Below are positions 1 through 10,160 of a stretch of 64,000 bases of DNA, one piece after another (positions within the stretch are counted from its first letter, which is position 1; the number at the start of each line of letters is the position of its first letter). The notes beneath the pieces were generated by a model, which was given only the letters and a program-made list of their open reading frames with translations, ran no database searches and had not been told where the DNA came from. Position numbers and translations under genes: made by a program. The stretch covers positions 55,747,097-55,811,096 of the forward strand of contig CM070584.1 of the NCBI GenBank assembly GCA_036346355.1, written 5' to 3'. Origin of the DNA: Rhipidocladum racemiflorum (Eukaryota > Streptophyta > Magnoliopsida > Poales > Poaceae).

Positions 1-960
1 GTAATCGAAATCAATCGGACACGATACCGCCGCACAGGTGGAGGGAGAGGGAGACTGGCTAAAAATAGGGGACGGGATTGGAGGACAAGGTGAACGAGCG
101 AGCCGTACGAGATGGGCCCTTCTTCTTGAAGAGCGGCGACGGCAGGTACACCACGCTCCTCCGCTCCCCTCCACCGGATCGCGCCGACAAGCCGTCGCCG
201 GCGGCCCGTACGACTCCGAGCCTCAGACCGGACACAAATAACGACGCCATCGTGCAAATAGAGATCCAACCGCCCGCACACTCCACTCCACCCCCACTCC
301 CCTCCTCTGCCCAACCCACCGAAATGCTGCTGCGCCGAGCCGAGCGGGTGAGTCGGCACCCGACGGCTGGGGCTGGAGGGGAGCGGCGCCGTCGCCAAGC
401 CGGCTGGGATTGGAGGGAAGCGGCGCCGACAGCGTCGCCGATCCGGAAATGAGCAGGAGGGTAGCGGCGCCGAGTGCTAGAACAGGGGGGAAAACGGGGG
501 CGCCGGCCGCAGGGAGGCCGCCCGGAGGAGGAGGTGGCAGCGCCGGCGTTGGGGAGGCGCACAGGAGTAGGGGGAGGCGGCGGTGATTGGGGGAGGAGGC
601 GCACGGGATTAGGGGGCGGCGCCGGCCAGGAGGCGCCGGGAGCTCGGCCACAGAGGAGGCCGCCGGAGGAGGTAGGCACAGACGGAGTAGGGGCGACGTT
701 GGGGAGGCGCACGGGAGTAGGGGCGACGTTGGGGAGGCGCACGGGAGTAGGGGGAGGGGGCGGCGATTGGGGGAGGAGGCGCACGGGACTGGGGGATGAT
801 GGGATGAACCGGGCGATTTGGTCCATCAGATTTGATGAAGTGATGTTCTAAAACATCTTAGCGCTTGATTATGAGGAAATAAGATTTCTGGGTGCACGTT
901 TTGGGGTGAACAAAGGAAAAGTATCCTCTGTGGGGGCAGAAAAAGGTGTGCATGTAGGAA
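1..960. repeat. GC-rich minisatellite-like DNA, no confident gene
   Basis: Between about 540 and 800 a unit built on GGGGAGGCGCACGGGAGTAG is repeated imperfectly with spacing near 30 bp. The clearest tandem pair is at about 690-750. The long reading frames on both strands here are proline, arginine and glycine rich, overlap each other in several frames and show no recognisable domain, so they look like by-products of base composition. The segment could be a decayed promoter or first-exon region of a neighbouring gene. Confidence 0.5.
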
Positions 961-1263
961 AGAATTAACTGGTGAATTATAAAGGGGTAAAGATAAAGAT
1001 AAAGAAAAGAAAAGATTGCGTACAGATCCCCATTGCCGATGGCCGTCGATCTTTTGTGTCGGTGCAGATCCGTCTGCCCACGCGTCCTCCGACCCTGACC
1101 CTTGCCTTGCCAAGAAATCGTCCCGCGACCGAAGCGCCGAGTCGAGGCTCGCCTCCTCGCTTACTCCGCTCGCCAGCCTTCTCGTGTGCCGGCGTCGGCG
1201 TGGGGACCCCGCCCCTGCTCGAGCCCCGCACGCCCTTTGCCTCGCCCCCGCGGCCGCGGTCGC

Positions 1264-1389
1264 ATGGCCTCCTCCTCCGCTTGCCATCCTCTTCTTCAAC
1301 TCCCTCTCTTGCTTCTCCTTTTTTGCTCCCTATCTCTTCCCCCTACCGTCGACGCCGCTCTTGCTGACCCATGCTCAGAGCCGGCCTGA
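1264..1389 (+). pseudogene. Possible signal-peptide first exon of a secreted protein (fragment)
   Basis: An ATG at 1264 in good initiation context (GTCGCATGG) opens a 41-codon frame. It encodes a short polar start, a leucine-rich hydrophobic core of about 14 residues and a small-residue stretch (VDAALA) that resembles a signal-peptidase site, followed by DPCSEPA and a stop at 1387-1389. The layout is a classic secretory signal peptide but the frame ends at once, so it is either a real first exon whose donor I cannot place or a captured or decayed gene fragment. The protein family is not recognisable. Confidence 0.3.
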
Positions 1390-1580
1390 TGCCTCTCGCA
1401 GGCATGAGATCTGGTGGCGAGGTCATCGTGGATGACGGGATCTGATAGACGGGCTTCTCCCCCAAATAGCTGCCTAGATCCAACCGCCTCGCCGCCACCG
1501 CCGGATCTGGTCATCCCCGACACTGTCTCGTCCGAATCCCGACCATTCTCAGAAACACTCCGCTGCGATCGGGTCCTCTC

Positions 1581-1708
1581 CAGCCGGCTCTTCTTCGACG
1601 TTGCCGGCTCCAAGGTCTGTCACTTCAGTCCCCCCCTCCTCCACCAGCCGGCTCTTCTTCAACGTTGCTGACTCCAAGGTCTGTCACTTCGGTCCCCCCC
1701 TCCTCCAT
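1581..1708. repeat. 64-bp tandem duplication
   Basis: The block starting CAGCCGGCTCTTCTTC at 1581 recurs at 1645 with only a few substitutions. Both copies end in a run of C followed by TCCTCC. This is a simple two-copy direct repeat in the transcribed-looking GC-rich zone. Confidence 0.85.
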
Positions 1709-2399
1709 TTTTGCTCGTGTAGCCCTAAGGAATCCATTTGCCATCGTGTTGTGCAGCCACCCACTTGATTCTTTGAAATGGGGCCGTGTGTGCAGCTTCC
1801 TGGTGGACGCAAGATTTCTGACGGGGTTGTCGAGCCGCTGGAAGCTTCGGAAGATAGCCTACTTCGGAGGATAGCCGCCTTCGCCGCCGCCACGCAGACA
1901 CGGCTCTAAGCTATCTCCCCACCACGGTCGTAGCCGCCACCATCACGGATGCACGTGAGCTTCATCTATTTTTGTTCTTGCTCATGGCTTCACTTCCTTT
2001 CTCTAGATTTCATGAGAACCGGATGTCATTGGACTCGCCACGCGAGGTTACGTGGCCGAAACTATCCTGTTGCGTATGCCTTCTACATGCTCAATGGAAT
2101 TCCCCATGATGTTTTCCTTCTGGGTATTTCTTTTTTATTTCATCACTTCACGGTGGTTTGTGGTGAAGATGGAGAGGACTAGCCGACCAGGAGAGTTTGG
2201 TGCTCGCAATCTGCTATTTCTAGTACTGCAGAACATAATTCTTCTATGCACTGGCATTGATCTGGGTTGTGCTCAACACTTTCGCATTGGAAGTCATCGC
2301 TACCTCGACCTGATCTCAATGTGGTGGTAGCTTGGTAGGTAATAATCCATCTCTCGACAAAGATGAGCATGCAGATGAGGTTTGTGAACCTTCCAATTC

Positions 2400-3860
2400 T
2401 TTCCCAACAAAAACATTTAAGTTCCTTTGATATATCTAGATCGTTAGTAATCTAACAAGGCTACAAAGCGCTGGATTTCAGTTACACATTTATCAACATG
2501 CATAGTTTTTGAATTTGTACAGATCTAGCAAGCTACCATTTAGCAGTTTGTTTATCTTCATGTTTCCTATGATAATGAATTAGCTCAAATAGTGGTTCTG
2601 TTTTGAATACTGCAACATGCATCTTTTGATGTTAAGTGGGTATGGATTTTTCTTCTAGCTTATAAACCAATACCTATTTGTACCCTCTCGTGCAGTAGTT
2701 TCAACCTCATTCCATAGTAATTTGCTGAAACATGATTTTCTACAAAGATGCTTTTCCTCCCAATGGAAGCACATGTCTTGCAGGTTTTCCGATGTGATCG
2801 TGAGGAGCTACACAATTTTTTTTACTGCATATGAATAGAGGAATATATATCTTGATTGTGTTCTATAGGTTGGTTGTTTTGTAAATTGGATCTTTAACAT
2901 CCATGTGTTGATCATGAGAGATATAAAATATGACTGGATCCATTTATTTCCATTTGTGGTCTGATTTATAAATGTTACTTTGCACCATTTTGTTTTTATT
3001 TTTCACAGGTAGCTGCATGTAGCCATATACGGTTAGGTGAAAATATCTGAGTTTGTATACTTTTTTCTTATAAGAAAGATGTCTATGAGATGATTTGTTT
3101 TTACAGTATTATTTGTCAAACCATAGTAGTTTGCTCATTGTGTTGGGTGAATCATATTTTTTTTATTGGCATAGTTGTGTGTCTGTGTATGGCTTCTGTA
3201 ACATCATATTTTTTTATAATACGGAGTGCTCCTATAATCTTGCAGCAAAAGGTACATGAAGAGTGTGCACCTGTGCTAGTATTGATCAACAAAACAATAG
3301 CGGTTGTTCTTTGGCCCCGTTTAACCATCAGCACTACCATTTTTTAGTTGCCCTATTGATTCATGACTTATACTAGCAATTGAGGACATTTCCTACATGC
3401 ACTGACTAACGACTTAATTGTTTGTATCGTCACTTTAGTTAACACTATCATTTCTTGGTCAACTTAGTTAACTATTGACACAACTTAGTAAATAGTTAAT
3501 ACTATGACACAGCTTAGTCAATAGTTAATGCTATCATTTTTCAATTGCCTATTGATCCATGGCTTATATTATCGACTAAGGACATTTTCACTACCCCCTT
3601 TAATCATCAACACTATAATTTCTTAGTTGGCCTATTGACAGACACAAATTTCCCTTTTTTTAGTTAATATTGTTTATGCCCTAAAAAAAGTTTTAAAGCT
3701 TCCATATATAGCATAGAATGAAAAGATTGCCTCTTCAGTCATGTCTAGATGTATTAAAGGATATATATGTGTGTGTGTAATGCTTTTGGAATCATCATGT
3801 TTTTTTAGATTATTTTTGCAGTATTCTCGAGATTTACTAATACATATTTGGCTTAATTAT
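2400..3860. other. AT-rich intergenic or intron-like DNA
   Basis: No coding frame, RNA gene or terminal repeat was seen. Between 3330 and 3640 short motifs such as TTAGTTAACTATTGACAC and ATCAGCACTACCATTTTTTAGTTG recur in degenerate form, which suggests old local duplication. Confidence 0.5.
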
Positions 3861-3863
3861 GCA

Positions 3864-4300
3864 GAGAGGAGTTTAATCTTCAAACCAAAAGAAATATAAA
3901 GATTCAGGATGCCAATTACGAAGCACTCCACGCCATACGTAAGAGACTTCAAAACTAACAATCTTGGACAAATCTATTCCGTGAAAGTGTTATAGCTACC
4001 AATAACGCTACCCATGTTATTAGGCAAAAACACAACAATTTGCTTAGTACAATAAAGCATCTCTGCGCCGAAAATGCTGGTTTTCTCCCCCTTAAAATCG
4101 CAGGTTGGGAAAATCGTCACACCAAGCCACATAAAGTGCTGGTCACTTACACAAGAAAAAAACCAATATCTACTCCACAAGAGTTGTTAGCTCAGGATCT
4201 TGTCGACCTCCTCCGACACAATCCTATCACTGAAGATTTTATTCCGACAACATGTAAGGACACATGTTCCGATATATCAGATGATATAATATCGCCCTAA
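3864..4300 (+). pseudogene. Degraded coding exon of unknown family
   Basis: After a plausible acceptor (TTATGCAG ending at 3864) a single frame runs about 145 codons to the stop at 4298-4300, broken by one in-frame TAA near 3956. The downstream part from ATG 4040 (86 codons) has balanced amino-acid use and reads like true protein, with segments such as HLCAENAGFLPLKIAGWENR and STPQELLAQDLVDLLRHNP. I do not recognise the family. It lies about 570 bp upstream of a Helitron-like 3' terminus, so capture by such an element is possible but not shown. Confidence 0.4.
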
Positions 4301-4871
4301 TGTCTATGACACGATAATGACTGGTAATTTCTTTGTCATATATTTCAGATTATATTGCTCTATCTACTACCAACATCTGCTCGCTCTAATTCAAACTACT
4401 CTGATACATGCAGGACAAATGCTTTACACCGTATTGCTCTCTACTCAAAAAGCATCTTGTTTACTATGAATATAACAAATTAACCGAAGAAGGCCTTACG
4501 TCGCGCGTCTTCAACATACGTATTTTGTGTGTGTATATATTGTCTTATATATGAATGTTTCAACGCCGTGTTATCATCGACCTAATACTATTGTCCCTTC
4601 CTCTATAATCAGACTAGAACAGTTATGTGCATGTGCTATACGGCGCTTTTGTTGGGCGTGAACAAACCACAAAATATATATCTATTGTATACAAATACGC
4701 ATATACTATTCCAAAATATCATCTGCACTCATGATTTCTTCGGTTAGAATATAAATACCGCTTTCTATTATTGCTATCACATTACTGGCTAACATACACA
4801 GTACTAATACCATCCTTAATTCCAAACTATCCTCTTAACAATTGTCAGTTGCTTGCTGAAAGCACCCACCG

Positions 4872-4904
4872 GAACGGCGCGGCGTAGCGCGCCACATTGC
4901 CTAG
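4872..4904 (+). mobile_element. Helitron-like 3' terminus
   Basis: A GC-rich hairpin (GGCGCG at 4876-4881 pairing with CGCGCC at 4888-4893, 6-nt loop) is followed 7 nt later by CTAG (4901-4904) and then T. A short hairpin 5-12 nt ahead of a CTRR end with insertion before T is the standard Helitron 3' signature. The 5' TC end was not identified, so the body of the element is not delimited. Confidence 0.6.
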
Positions 4905-5900
4905 TAGAACTGGGGCATCAAAACTTTGGTGTCCTTCTGATCTAAAAAAAAAGGTTCTCATTCGATGTACCCTTCTTCCAACTCCGTCCATGCCATCTTG
5001 CACTGGTCTTCCAACTCACTCTTCCAAAAGGAAAAGTTTTACAATGTATTAATATATAATGTATAGTAGAAATTAAATCTAATCATTAACTTGTTAAAAG
5101 CATTTGTATTTTTGGCGTCAAAAAATAAGACAAAGAATTGATTGGCTATAAACACATGCAAATACCGAGTTCAAAATAGGTCCGATGCTTGCCAACCAAT
5201 TTGATACTGCAATCGGTAAGAAAAACGATTTAAACATCTCTCACAGTCGATTAGATGATTGGTAAAGATTTGACGATCTAAACGTCTTATTACAACCGAT
5301 TAGATAATCCATAAAGATTATTTTTTCCCGAAAAAGATGATGCGCTACAAGATCGGTAAAAACAAATCTAGGTAATTTGTGTAAGTCGACTATGATCAGA
5401 ATCGGTGATGTGCAACTTTATTGATCAAAATAAATTACAGAGGAAAGATTTTAAGTTTAAATAACTATTCTAGTCGATGAAAAGTAAATAAAGTAGAAGC
5501 GAGTTGATTGAATTGTTATTAGATCCTTCTTGTCTTGCCCGTCACCCGTTTTATAGCACTTATACCGATCGTATCTTTCTCCGGTTCTTGCACATGACTT
5601 GTATCGGCTCAATTTTCAAAAGATAAACTTTACTATTAACCAATACCAGCTAAGATTCGTATCCGTGTTTAACTTCATCGTTCTAAATCGGCTACACCTG
5701 CCAAAGCATTGCTAAGATTCTTATCAGTGTTTAACTTTATCTTTCTAAATCGACTACACCTGCCGAATTTTGATGTCAACAGTACTACTATATGACTGAA
5801 TAAAATATAAATAAGTACATACCAACTAATCCAATCTATTAGATTGAAAAAAACAAATGAATCATATTAAATTTAGTATAACATAAAAAAAATTCAAAAA
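4905..5900. other. AT-rich intergenic DNA with short degenerate repeats
   Basis: No gene was seen. The motif CGATTAGATGATTGGTAAAGATT recurs in variant forms between about 5215 and 5320, and a pair of similar blocks ending in AAATCGGCTACACCTGCC and AAATCGACTACACCTGCC occurs at 5686 and 5746. Confidence 0.5.
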
Positions 5901-5964
5901 GAAAGACTTGAGAATGGACCACAACGGGGACCGAGAAAGCAAAATTCGGTCGGCCGACCTCATC

Positions 5965-6125
5965 GGCAATCTGGGCCACCGTGCTCGTCAGGCCGGATGA
6001 TCGGTGGGCCGGGTCCCGCAACGGAAACCCTAGGCGCCGCACAACCCCGCCGGCCGCCGCCGGCTCCGCTTAGTTTCTCCTTCGCTCTATATATACCCCC
6101 GGGCGCAGCGCCGCCTTGGTTGATT
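5965..6125 (+). promoter_or_regulatory. Promoter with Site II and telo-box elements (snoRNA locus)
   Basis: Two Site II motifs (TGGGCC at 5972-5977 and 6005-6010), a telo-box (AAACCCTA at 6025-6032) and a TATA box (CTATATATA at 6087-6095) occur in this order within 125 bp, followed by a pyrimidine-rich leader (CTTTCTCCTCTTCC near 6160). The combination of telo-box and Site II is known in plants for ribosomal-protein and snoRNA genes. Its position about 250 bp ahead of the first snoRNA supports an independently transcribed snoRNA precursor starting near 6120. Confidence 0.8.
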
Positions 6126-6345
6126 AATTTTTTCGATTCGATCTAGGTCTACAAGTCTTTCTCCTCTTCCATGTTGTGGGCGGAAGATGATTTGGTGATG
6201 GGTTTGCCCTTCTCTCCTCGCTTTGCTCCTGTTCTTTCCCACCTCTGCGCATCCTCTCTTCTTTTCGATGCTGTTCGCTTCTTGTAAATTGGATGGATCT
6301 CTTTTCTTTTCTTTCCTTTCCTTTCTTGGGAGCCTTCGTGCCTTG

Positions 6346-6443
6346 CTGATGCAGATGAGGAGACACAAGATTTAATGGGTAATTTGCGTCTGAGGCATCT
6401 CTGTGATGTCACACCCTTTTTCACCTTGGAGATCTGATGCATC
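6346..6443 (+). ncRNA. C/D-box snoRNA with two rRNA guides (18S and 25S)
   Basis: The boxes come in the order C, D', C', D. Box D' CTGA is at 6390-6393, box C' GTGATGT at 6403-6409 and box D CTGA at 6434-6437. A terminal stem is formed by GATGCA (6348-6353) and TGCATC (6438-6443). The C box beside the stem (AGATGAG near 6353-6359) is degenerate. The 13 nt ahead of D' (6376-6388) are the exact complement of CGCAAATTACCCA in 18S rRNA; the box+5 rule points to the first A of that string, which I count as the site equivalent to yeast Am436 and human Am484. The 13 nt ahead of D (6420-6432) complement TCTCCAAGGTGAA of 25S rRNA, pointing to the first C of the CC pair. Both duplexes sit in the same register (positions 2-14 before the box). 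The rRNA sequences are from memory. The weak C box is the only doubt. Confidence 0.82.
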
Positions 6444-6603
6444 CTTGCTTCCTTCAAGCCTGTATGTATATCTTCTTGTTTCTTTGTTCTGGTGTTGGAT
6501 CTATTATGGTTTAGGCATGATATCTTTTCCATTTCCCTTTTTTCGGTAACAGCGTCCTGTTTCTTTCTAAGAAACAAAAGATAATTTTGTTCTTTTGATG
6601 GGC

Positions 6604-6698
6604 GGGAGATGAGATGATGATGAGATTTTTTTCCCTATTGGTTTGATCGGCCGGCATGATGGCCTCACATTTGTATTAGCTCTATCTGACCATCTCCC
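6604..6698 (+). ncRNA. C/D-box snoRNA guiding 18S rRNA (U45-like site)
   Basis: A perfect 8-bp terminal stem (GGGAGATG 6604-6611 with CATCTCCC 6691-6698) encloses a canonical C box (ATGATGA at 6614-6620 or 6617-6623) and D box (CTGA at 6686-6689). A C' box (ATGATGG, 6656-6662) and weak D' box (TTGA, 6643-6646) lie between. The guide ahead of box D (6673-6684) complements 12 nt of 18S rRNA, TAGAGCTAATAC. The box+5 rule selects the A before GCTAATAC, which corresponds to human 18S Am159, the site served by the U45 family. No rRNA match was recognised for the D' guide. It lies 160 nt after the first snoRNA, probably on the same precursor. Confidence 0.85.
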
Positions 6699-6699
6699 C

Positions 6700-7125
6700 A
6701 GATTCTATTCTCTCTAAGCATCGTTAGATATTGGATTAGATCTTATATTTTAGATATTTGGAGCTGTTTTAAAAAAATATATATTTTAAATTTCGGGGCT
6801 AAAAAACCCGAGCTATTTTCCGCGGGTTTTTTCAAAGAAATAATGGAAAAATTTATGCCGACTGCTGGTGGTTTAATTCGATCATTCGATGACTCCCAAC
6901 TGACATGTTCCTTCTTCTCTACTACCTTCAGATGCCAGAAGCAACCGAATCCTCCATAATTGAATGGCAAAGAAGTGGATTGGATTGCGAATTAGGTACG
7001 TTGGACGCGAGCTCGTTTCCCTGGGAGTAGGACATAGCCGGATGTTTAGTTTCGTGTGGAAAAATAATAATTGGCTGAATCGTGGTGCTGTCTGCAAACA
7101 GAATGCCTAACTAACGTTTAGGCCA
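6700..7125. other. 3' flank of the snoRNA locus, no further gene seen
   Basis: The stretch is AT-rich and holds a small inverted repeat (GGGGCTAAAAAACCCGAGC with nearby CCGCGGGTTTTTTC around 6797-6830). No further complete C/D pair with a terminal stem was found. Confidence 0.4.
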
Positions 7126-7133
7126 AGCCCGAC

Positions 7134-7563
7134 CAGGGTTCACAAAACCGTTCGAAAACCGCGGTTTTTGACCGTGTCGAGCCGGTTTGAAATTCTAAAC
7201 CGGTCGGTAAACCGGTCTAATTAAAAAAATAATTCGAAAAATTTGAAAAATTTGAAAAAAATTGTGCGATGTAAACCGGTGAAAACCGAGCGGTTTTTCG
7301 AAAAAACCGACGAAAACCATTCAAAAAATCGATCGCCCAAAATGTTAACTCGCCGATCGGTTTTTCGAGAAAACCGATGGGTTTTCGAGGAAACCGAATG
7401 GTTTTCGTTTTTTTAAAATTTGTTTTGAATGTTTTTTGTTCAAATGCTCGGTTTTGAAACTCTTCGATTTCTAACGATTTTTCAGCGATTTTTGGCTCGA
7501 TATTTTCGAATTTCCAATTTCGGTTTTCCATCGGTTTTTTCGTTTTCGGTTTGGTTAACCCTG
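7134..7563. mobile_element. hAT-like MITE, CAGGGTT family, copy 1
   Basis: The element begins CAGGGTTCAC and ends GGTTAACCCTG. Both sides carry the same 8-bp target duplication AGCCCGAC (7126-7133 and 7564-7571). The interior is a low-complexity mixture of AAACCG, CGGTTTT and CGAAAA strings and encodes nothing. Short CAGGG-type ends with 8-bp duplications are typical of hAT transposons. Confidence 0.85.
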
Positions 7564-7571
7564 AGCCCGAC

Positions 7572-8915
7572 CCAATAGATCCATCCAACGTTATCGTTAT
7601 AGACGGTAGTTGTACGTAATAATCTCTTAATTTCTCTCATACGATTAATAGACTGTCTGTACAATGGTAAGCATAGTATAAAGCTATCGTTCCTTAGTAT
7701 GGGGGAGAGAGGCTTGTACCATTACCATTTACCTCGCTTTGAAAGTTGGCATGGAATACCCTGCTCTACCATATTCATAGATCAGTAGAGCTGGAGTTTT
7801 GCCAAACAAACCTATAATATTTACTAATCCAGATATGCTAATTTCGTCCTACTGCCCTTCTAAACTTTTGTAGGTTGTGTAATGAAAATTCAAGTGGAAG
7901 GACTGCAGAGCCCTCGTGATACCAAGATTGCATTCATAGTGGATCAGGAAGCTATTAGAAGCAAGAGCGGATCTAGTATTGAGACATGGGTGTACAAATG
8001 TATACCTAAAATTTTTGACAAAAAAACCTAGTATTTAGTAGGTATATTAGGTATATATACTAGTAAGGTGGTTGAAAATACGTATTTTAGCCTTGTAGGC
8101 TGTCTAACCTGGATCCAATCGCCTAGCCCATTTTTACTGGCTCACTGTGAGGCCAGCCCAGCTCTAAGCAATACACCTCCTTAGCCCTTGCTGGTTTGCT
8201 CTCGTCTCCCTCTCCTCTCTATCTCTGGTGGCACTGTGGCAGCTCGGGCTCTCCCGGTCCCCTCTCATCTCTGGCGCAAGGGCGTCAAGCCGACAGGGCG
8301 ACATGTAGAGGCCAGAAGGCGGAATCGGGCACTAGTGCTATGAGCCTCAGTGGAGGCTGCATTCTAAAATTGGACAGAGTGTGGACTGTTGTGTCATTTG
8401 TTAAACACTACCTTTGTATTAAATATTTTTGTCCAGTAATGAAAGTTCCAAGAAACTATTTGTTAAATATTTTTGTAAGTTTGAACACCTATTCTAAATA
8501 TCCTAAATGCGTCACTATTAAGAAGAAATATCATCTTCGTAGTTGGCCTGTACCAGTACAACATAAGACTCTCTCCAACGACAGCCTCTAAAACGGCTTG
8601 TTTGGATATTTGGAGGCCTATTCAGGCCTGTAACTATCTCAAGGGGGCGTGCTATATGCGTCTCTATCTAAGAGGCCGAAGGGGTTCATCTCTATATAGA
8701 GAGTCCTATTCAGGCCATGGTTGGAAATCGACTCAATATGAAGGCCCAAATCAAATGCAGGACGCACTGTTTAGGGCTCATACAGGCTTGATTTTCCAGT
8801 CTATCGTTGGGTTCAGCCTAATCATAGAGCTATGGCATCTCGTGCTCTACCTACTCCCACCCGGCGTCAGTGCTGTTCTCTGAGGACGCGGTGGTCCAAC
8901 TGTGAGACAGCCGAC
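7572..8915. other. Intergenic DNA, unclassified repeats
   Basis: No gene is supported. At 7964-8135 the string GAGCGGATCTAG and the later GGATCCAATCGCCTAG may be worn ends of an hAT-type element. At 8590-8790 the words AGGCCTATTCAGGCC, GAGTCCTATTCAGGCC and CATACAGGCTTG recur, hinting at a decayed MITE. The 131-codon frame at 8196-8591 lacks any recognisable domain. Confidence 0.35.
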
Positions 8916-8918
8916 TAA

Positions 8919-9175
8919 GGGTGTGTTTGGTTGGATATACCAGGCTGAATGGGATGGGATGATCCTGGATGGGATGGTACTGGTCGGTCCTGTACCGATC
9001 GGTTCAGTCGAATTCGCCGTATCAAATGATACATCATCTTCAAGGAATATTTTAGGAATCTGTACCATCCCATCTCATACCAGATGGTTTCGTTCAGTCA
9101 ACCAAACGCATAAACGAAATTAAATCATGTACAGAAAGATTCGGTTCAACATGATACAACGAACTAAACGCACCC
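8919..9175. mobile_element. Tourist-like (PIF/Harbinger) MITE
   Basis: Terminal inverted repeats GGGTGTGTTTGGTT and AACTAAACGCACCC are flanked by identical TAA trinucleotides (8916-8918 and 9176-9178). The 257-bp length, the ends and the 3-bp TAA duplication are those of Tourist-type MITEs. Confidence 0.85.
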
Positions 9176-9379
9176 TAAGCAAGCGAAGCACACACGAGCT
9201 CCTACTCTTCCTAATCACATTGCATCACTTGAACCAAGAAACATGTACCCTTGATTGGTGGGGATGAATCCGATCATGGAGAATGCTTGTATAATTACTA
9301 GGTTTTGTTCATGCGGCGTGCAGTTGGAGCTGCAGCGGGCGACAAAGGGGTGCAGCGCGGATCATTGGCACGCTGGCCA

Positions 9380-10035
9380 GCGCGTGCATGACCAACTATA
9401 AAATTGATTGAAACACCGATGCATTACAGGGTGGACCCACATGTACATAGCATTCTGCTTAAACTTTCATTCTCATTTCTGTACAAAGGGTTAACTCGAA
9501 AGTGCTATGTTTGGATTTAATAGATATTATATACTATTATAACTCACTTTTGACAAGGGATATAGAACTAATCCACAACAGCTCCACATGAGACTTCACA
9601 TGTTGAAATATTACATTCACCCCCTTAAAGGCTAGCACCCTCGGCAGTTATATTCACCTTCCTAGCACCCTCGGTAGTACACCACATACGCAACAGATAC
9701 TCAAAATCACCTCTTGGTACACGTATGTACATTCAGTGTCGACGCATATGGCAGTGTGTCCATCTAAGCCCACCCGTGTCTTGGGCATTTGCTCGCACCG
9801 TCATCACACACACCCGTGCAATGAAGGTTGATGTTTTGACGCACACATGTATAGCACACCGCTTACACTTGTCATCATTACTTTGTGTAAAAGGGTTAAC
9901 CCAACGTTGCTTTGTTTGGACCCCAATAGGTATTATATACTAATACGACTCATTTTAATCAAGCAATATGAGACTAATTCTACCACTGCTACACATAGGC
10001 CACATGGACATTCACATTAATGGGTCTAACTAAGT
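9380..10035. repeat. Old direct duplication of about 0.25 kb
   Basis: Two diverged copies are recognisable, about 9425-9640 and 9830-10030. Shared landmarks are AAAGGGTTAACTCGAAAGTGCTATGTTTGGA against AAAGGGTTAACCCAACGTTGCTTTGTTTGGA (9485, 9890), then TATTATATACTA and ATGAGACTTCACAT-like tails. No coding content was found. The gypsy element is inserted about 120 bp past the second copy. Confidence 0.6.
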
Positions 10036-10155
10036 AACAAGCTAGCTTACTTGTACAACTTGTGTGAGAAGCAAACGTGAAGGTATTGGCTTGGATTCTT
10101 CTAATATATTGTCTAAACTCCAAGGATATGTTAAAAAGGAGACACTCCACAATTG

Positions 10156-10160
10156 AGAAT
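10156..10160. repeat. Target-site duplication of gypsy element, left (AGAAT)
   Basis: These five bases directly precede the 5' LTR and are identical to 20312-20316 directly after the 3' LTR. Confidence 0.9.

Noticed and set aside
59..826. 255-codon minus-strand frame
   Set aside because: It is a proline-rich translation of a GC-rich minisatellite with competing frames on both strands and no domain.
6180..6260. A third snoRNA beginning at GATGATTTGGTGATGGG
   Set aside because: C-box-like strings are present, but no CTGA box follows within a reasonable distance and there is no terminal stem.
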